A DNA stretch of 15,610 bases from Oscillospiraceae bacterium (GTDB lineage: Bacteria; Bacillota; Clostridia; Oscillospirales; Oscillospiraceae). Below the pieces are notes generated by a model, which did no database searches, had not been told where the DNA came from, and saw only the letters and a list, made by a program, of their open reading frames with translations. Below are positions 12,869 to 15,610 of the stretch, piece by piece. The first letter of the stretch is position 1; every line of letters begins with the position of its first letter. The stretch lies in NCBI GenBank assembly GCA_016302405.1, contig JAEDNR010000042.1, forward strand, positions 1 to 15,610, read 5' to 3'. Both the position numbers and the translations under genes were made by a program.

Positions 12869-14314
12869 ATGCTGTACCGTTCTACCCGGGGATCTTCCCC
12901 CGCTGTGGACAGCGCCGGGGCCGTGCTGTCCGGCATTGCCCCCGACGGCGGTTTGTATCTGCCGGAGGCGCTTCCCGCCTTTGACTGGCAGGGCTGCCTG
13001 CAAAAGGATACCATTTCCATGGCCGCTTCCCTGCTCACCGCTTTGCTTCCCGGTATCCCCGATATGGATACCCTTACCCGGCGGGCCTACCTGGGCAAAT
13101 TTCAGACCGATGACCTGACCCCCACGGTGACCGTGGGCGATTTTACCGTGCTGGAGCTGTTCCGGGGCCCCACCTCCGCCTTTAAGGATGTGGCGCTGTG
13201 TATGCTTCCCCAGCTGCTCACCGCCGCCAAAGAAGTCAAAGGCATCCGGGAGGACATTCTCATCCTCACCGCCACCTCCGGCGACACCGGCAAGGCAGCT
13301 CTGGAGGGCTTCCGGGATGTGCCCGGGGTCAAAATCTGCGTGTTCTACCCCGACGGCGGCGTCTCCCAGGTGCAGCGGGCCCAGATGGTCACCCAGGAGG
13401 GAAACAATGTCACCGTCTGCGCCGTCCGGGGCAATTTTGACGATGCACAGACCGGGGTGAAGAACATCTTCGCCGCCTGTCAGGGCAAGGCGCTTCCCTA
13501 CCGGCTGTCCAGCGCCAATTCCATCAATATCGGCCGTCTGGCTCCCCAGCTTACCTACTACTTTGCCGCCTACCGGGATCTCGTTGCCCGTGGGCAGATT
13601 CATATGGGTGACCGGGTGAATTTCTCCGTTCCCACGGGAAACTTCGGAGACATTCTGGCAGGGTACTTAGCAAAGCAGCTGGGCCTGCCCGTGGGAGCGC
13701 TGATCTGCGCCTCCAATGCCAACAACGTGCTTACCGACTTTATTCACACCGGCATCTATGACCGCCGCCGTCCCCTGCTGAAAACCCAGTCCCCCTCCAT
13801 GGACATTCTGGTGTCCTCCAATTTGGAGCGGCTGCTGGCCCTGCTCAGCGGCGATGCCGAGCTGGTCTCCGGCCTCATGGCCAAGCTGAGCGCTGACGGC
13901 TTCTATCAGGTCCCCGGGGCGCTGCTGGAAAAGATCCAGGCCTATTTCTTCGCCGGCTGCAGCGATGACCGCCGGGGACAGGAGGTCATCGGCCGGGTCT
14001 GGCGGGAGCAGGGGTACCTGCTGGATCCCCACACCGCCGCGGGCTGGGCCTGCGCGGAGGACTACCGAAAAAAAACCGGAGACACCGCCCCCATGGTGGT
14101 ACTCTCCACCGCTTCGCCCTACAAGTTTCCCGCCGCCGTGCTGACTGCTATCGGGCAGAGCCTTACCGGCAGTGAGTTCGACCAGATGCGGCAGCTGGAA
14201 GACGTGACCGGCGTTCCGATTCCAGGCAATCTCGCGACCCTGGCAGGTAAGCCCCAGCGCCACACCGCCGTGGTGGAGAAAAGTGAAATGCTGCCCTTTG
14301 TACTGGGACTGTAA
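12869..14314 (+). CDS. thrC: Threonine synthase
   Basis: PLP enzyme converting O-phosphohomoserine to threonine and phosphate, the last step of the pathway. The 481-aa product has the N-terminal YRSTRG and GGLYLPE segments. The PLP lysine is K106 in PTSAFKDVAL. SGDTGKAAL (137-145) and YPDGGVSQVQ (160-169) follow, then the NSINIGRLAPQ and PTGNFGD phosphate/cofactor-binding segments. Length fits the longer threonine synthase class found in enterobacteria, fungi and many Clostridia. The ATG has AGGAGG 5 nt upstream. It heads a plus-strand unit with thrB. The outer end of repeat element E4 begins 4 nt after its stop codon, so no terminator of its own is visible. Confidence 0.97.
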   Translation: MLYRSTRGSSPAVDSAGAVLSGIAPDGGLYLPEALPAFDWQGCLQKDTISMAASLLTALLPGIPDMDTLTRRAYLGKFQTDDLTPTVTVGDFTVLELFRGPTSAFKDVALCMLPQLLTAAKEVKGIREDILILTATSGDTGKAALEGFRDVPGVKICVFYPDGGVSQVQRAQMVTQEGNNVTVCAVRGNFDDAQTGVKNIFAACQGKALPYRLSSANSINIGRLAPQLTYYFAAYRDLVARGQIHMGDRVNFSVPTGNFGDILAGYLAKQLGLPVGALICASNANNVLTDFIHTGIYDRRRPLLKTQSPSMDILVSSNLERLLALLSGDAELVSGLMAKLSADGFYQVPGALLEKIQAYFFAGCSDDRRGQEVIGRVWREQGYLLDPHTAAGWACAEDYRKKTGDTAPMVVLSTASPYKFPAAVLTAIGQSLTGSEFDQMRQLEDVTGVPIPGNLATLAGKPQRHTAVVEKSEMLPFVLGL

Positions 14315-14317
14315 AAA

Positions 14318-14553
14318 GCATATCGGAGCATCGCAGCAGGGAGATAAATTGGGAATTTTTCGGCTTCGCCGAATTGACAATTGACAATTGACAGTTGACA
14401 ATTATTGTGTCCCTACGGGACGATTTTTGAAATAATAGCGATTGTTTTCGCCCAATTTTTTATTTTAAATCATCCCGCAGGGATTCCTTAATTGTCAATT
14501 GTTCATTGTCAATTGTCAATTAAATTCCAATTTTCTTCCCGCAAGCCCATGCG
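14318..14553. mobile_element. Inverted-end intergenic element E4 (long palindrome with TTGACAA heptads)
   Basis: Ends are AAATTGGGAATTT (14346-14358) and AAATTCCAATTTT (14522-14534), with outer GCATATCGG (14318-14326). Inside, 14372-14404 and 14489-14521 form a 33-bp inverted repeat with a few mismatches, made of ATTGACA-type heptads. Within that, TCCCTACGGGACGATT (from 14410) and AATCATCCCGCAGGGA (to 14484) continue the palindrome, leaving a small central loop. Nearly the whole element would fold as one hairpin in RNA or as a cruciform. It lies between thrC and thrB, both on the plus strand. TTCGGCTTCGCCGAA near the left end is an extra small hairpin. Confidence 0.8.
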
Positions 14554-14580
14554 AAAAACATAATAACAGGAGATAGAACA

Positions 14581-15471
14581 ATGAAACAGGTAACCATCCG
14601 CGTGCCCGCCACCACCGCCAACCTGGGGCCGGGCTTTGATGCTTTCGGCTGCGCCCTCAGCCTTTATACCGATGTGACCTTTACGGAAACGGAGGCCGGG
14701 CTGGAAATCACCGGCTGCGACGAGGCCTACACCGGCCCGGACAACCTGGCCTACACCGCCTACTGCGCGGTGCTCGCCTCCATGAACGAGGAACTCCGGG
14801 GCCTGAAAATCCACATCGATGCCCACATTCCCATCTGTCGGGGCCTGGGTTCCTCCGCTGCCCTGCTGGTAGCCGGAGCCATGGGCGCCAATATCCTCCG
14901 CGGGAACAAGCTGTCCACCCAGGGCCTTCTCAATATCACCAACGCCATGGAGGGCCACCCGGACAACCTGGCCCCGGCATTCTATGGCGGACTTACCGCC
15001 TCCATGGTGGACGGCGGCCTGCCGGTAACGGTAAACTTCCCTCTCCACCCCGGCTGGGAGTTTCTGGCCCTGGTGCCGGATTTCGACCTGGCTACCAGCC
15101 TGGCACGAAGCGTGCTGCCGGAGCAGGTGTCCCGGGGGGATGCCATCTACAATATTTCCCACGGTGCCATGGTCCTCAAGGCTCTGGAGCTGGGGGACGA
15201 AAAGCTGCTGCGCAACGCCATGCAGGATAAGCTCCACCAGAACTACCGGAAGAAGCTGATCCCGGACTATGACCGGATCGAGGCCCTGGTGCGCACCACC
15301 GGCGCGGCGTTCTGCCTCAGCGGCGCTGGCTCCACATTGCTGTGCATCACCCGGAATCCTGATGCCGCCAGCAAAATTGCTCAGAAGCTGGATTCCGTCA
15401 CCAAGGCCCATTGGGAGATCCTGCCCCTGCATGTGGAATTCCAGGGCGCCCGGATCGTGGACAGCCAATAA
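14581..15471 (+). CDS. thrB: Homoserine kinase
   Basis: GHMP-family kinase that phosphorylates homoserine to O-phosphohomoserine, the substrate of ThrC. The 296-aa product shows GHMP motif 1 (VPATTANLGPGFDAFG, 8-23), the ATP-binding motif 2 PICRGLGSSAAL (84-95), EGHPDNLAPAFYGG (124-137) and motif 3 AAFCLSGAGSTLL (242-254). AGGAG is 8 nt upstream of the ATG. It lies 266 nt downstream of thrC with element E4 between them. No convincing own promoter is seen (CATAAT at 14559-14564 has a poor -35 and leaves almost no leader), so co-transcription with thrC through E4 is the simplest reading. A strong terminator follows. Confidence 0.97.
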   Translation: MKQVTIRVPATTANLGPGFDAFGCALSLYTDVTFTETEAGLEITGCDEAYTGPDNLAYTAYCAVLASMNEELRGLKIHIDAHIPICRGLGSSAALLVAGAMGANILRGNKLSTQGLLNITNAMEGHPDNLAPAFYGGLTASMVDGGLPVTVNFPLHPGWEFLALVPDFDLATSLARSVLPEQVSRGDAIYNISHGAMVLKALELGDEKLLRNAMQDKLHQNYRKKLIPDYDRIEALVRTTGAAFCLSGAGSTLLCITRNPDAASKIAQKLDSVTKAHWEILPLHVEFQGARIVDSQ

Positions 15472-15487
15472 TCAACTTAAAATATTT

Positions 15488-15520
15488 ACCGGCGGCCCAA
15501 ACGGGCCGCCGGTTCTTTTT
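15488..15520 (+). terminator. Intrinsic terminator of thrB
   Basis: Perfect 11-bp GC-rich stem ACCGGCGGCCC (15488-15498) with GGGCCGCCGGT (15503-15513), loop AAAC, followed by TCTTTTT. Confidence 0.95.
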
Positions 15521-15529
15521 CTGTTCCCT

Positions 15530-15610
15530 CATATTGGTATTACGCAGCAGTTAGATAAATTGGAATTTGTAGAGCTGTTTGTTGAATGGTGTGCGGGTGG
15601 ATGCGGTACG
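15530..15610. mobile_element. Left end of intergenic element E5 (truncated by window edge)
   Basis: CATATTGG (15530-15537), TTACGCAGCA (15540-15549), then AGATAAATTGGAATTTG (15553-15569) reproduce the extended left end of the family. The interior continues beyond the window. Its last 11 bases (15600-15610) are the reverse complement of 186-196, suggesting that E5 carries the same module as the left edge. Confidence 0.7.

Noticed and set aside
14372..14521. Tandem TTGACAA heptads considered as a CRISPR array or an origin/DnaA-box cluster
   Set aside because: The repeats are 7 bp without spacers and arranged as a palindrome; they do not match DnaA boxes. Inverted-end element is the better explanation.

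Overview
This 15.6 kb window looks like a core chromosomal segment of a GC-rich, low-GC-phylum (Firmicutes/Clostridia) gut bacterium, most probably of the Oscillospiraceae/Ruminococcaceae group. The reasons are: a T-box leader before thrS, strong AGGAGG-type ribosome sites, SigA-type promoters, a YabE-like G5/3D-domain gene beside rsmA, RNase Y, and GC-rich coding sequence separated by AT-rich promoter regions. The lineage is inferred from gene content only.

Layout, left to right. 1-321: no gene; right end of a repeat element, hairpin/direct-repeat modules and the thrS terminator. 322-2420 (minus): thrS (threonyl-tRNA synthetase without a TGS domain) with a complete threonine T-box leader and its promoter. 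2662-5504 (plus): YabE-like cell-wall protein, terminator, rsmA/ksgA, and a YjjG-type HAD phosphatase overlapping rsmA by 4 nt. 5865-8414 (minus): sfsA, and rny (RNase Y) with its own promoter and a structured leader of about 210 nt. 8784-12802 (minus): asd and lysC as a tight pair, and hom upstream of them. 12755-15520 (plus): thrC and thrB, divergent from hom.

lysC, asd, hom, thrB and thrC together encode every step from aspartate to threonine, and thrS charges the product onto tRNA. hom and thrC fire from divergent promoters whose -10 boxes overlap. thrS is governed by tRNA-Thr through its T-box (specifier ACC). Hom lacks a recognisable ACT domain, so feedback control of the pathway probably rests mainly on the two-ACT aspartokinase.

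The most unusual signal lies between the genes. Several of the larger gaps carry elements of one short repeat family, bounded by inverted ends with core AAATTGGAATTTG that extend outward about 30 bp to GCATATCGG. Six or seven copies or parts are present (right end near 1-92; 5573-5857; 8517-8779; 11178-11580, with two left ends; 14318-14553; left end at 15530-15610). No transposase is present. The interiors are mosaics of distinct modules: paired hairpins ATTGC/ACCAG...CTGGT/GCAAT, a perfect 24-bp inverted repeat, or a long palindrome built on TTGACAA heptads. Two copies (5573-5857 and 11305-11580) align over essentially their full length in opposite orientation, and their hairpin stems differ by compensatory base pairs. 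That points to a selected or mechanistically maintained fold, resembling MITEs combined with REP/BIME elements.
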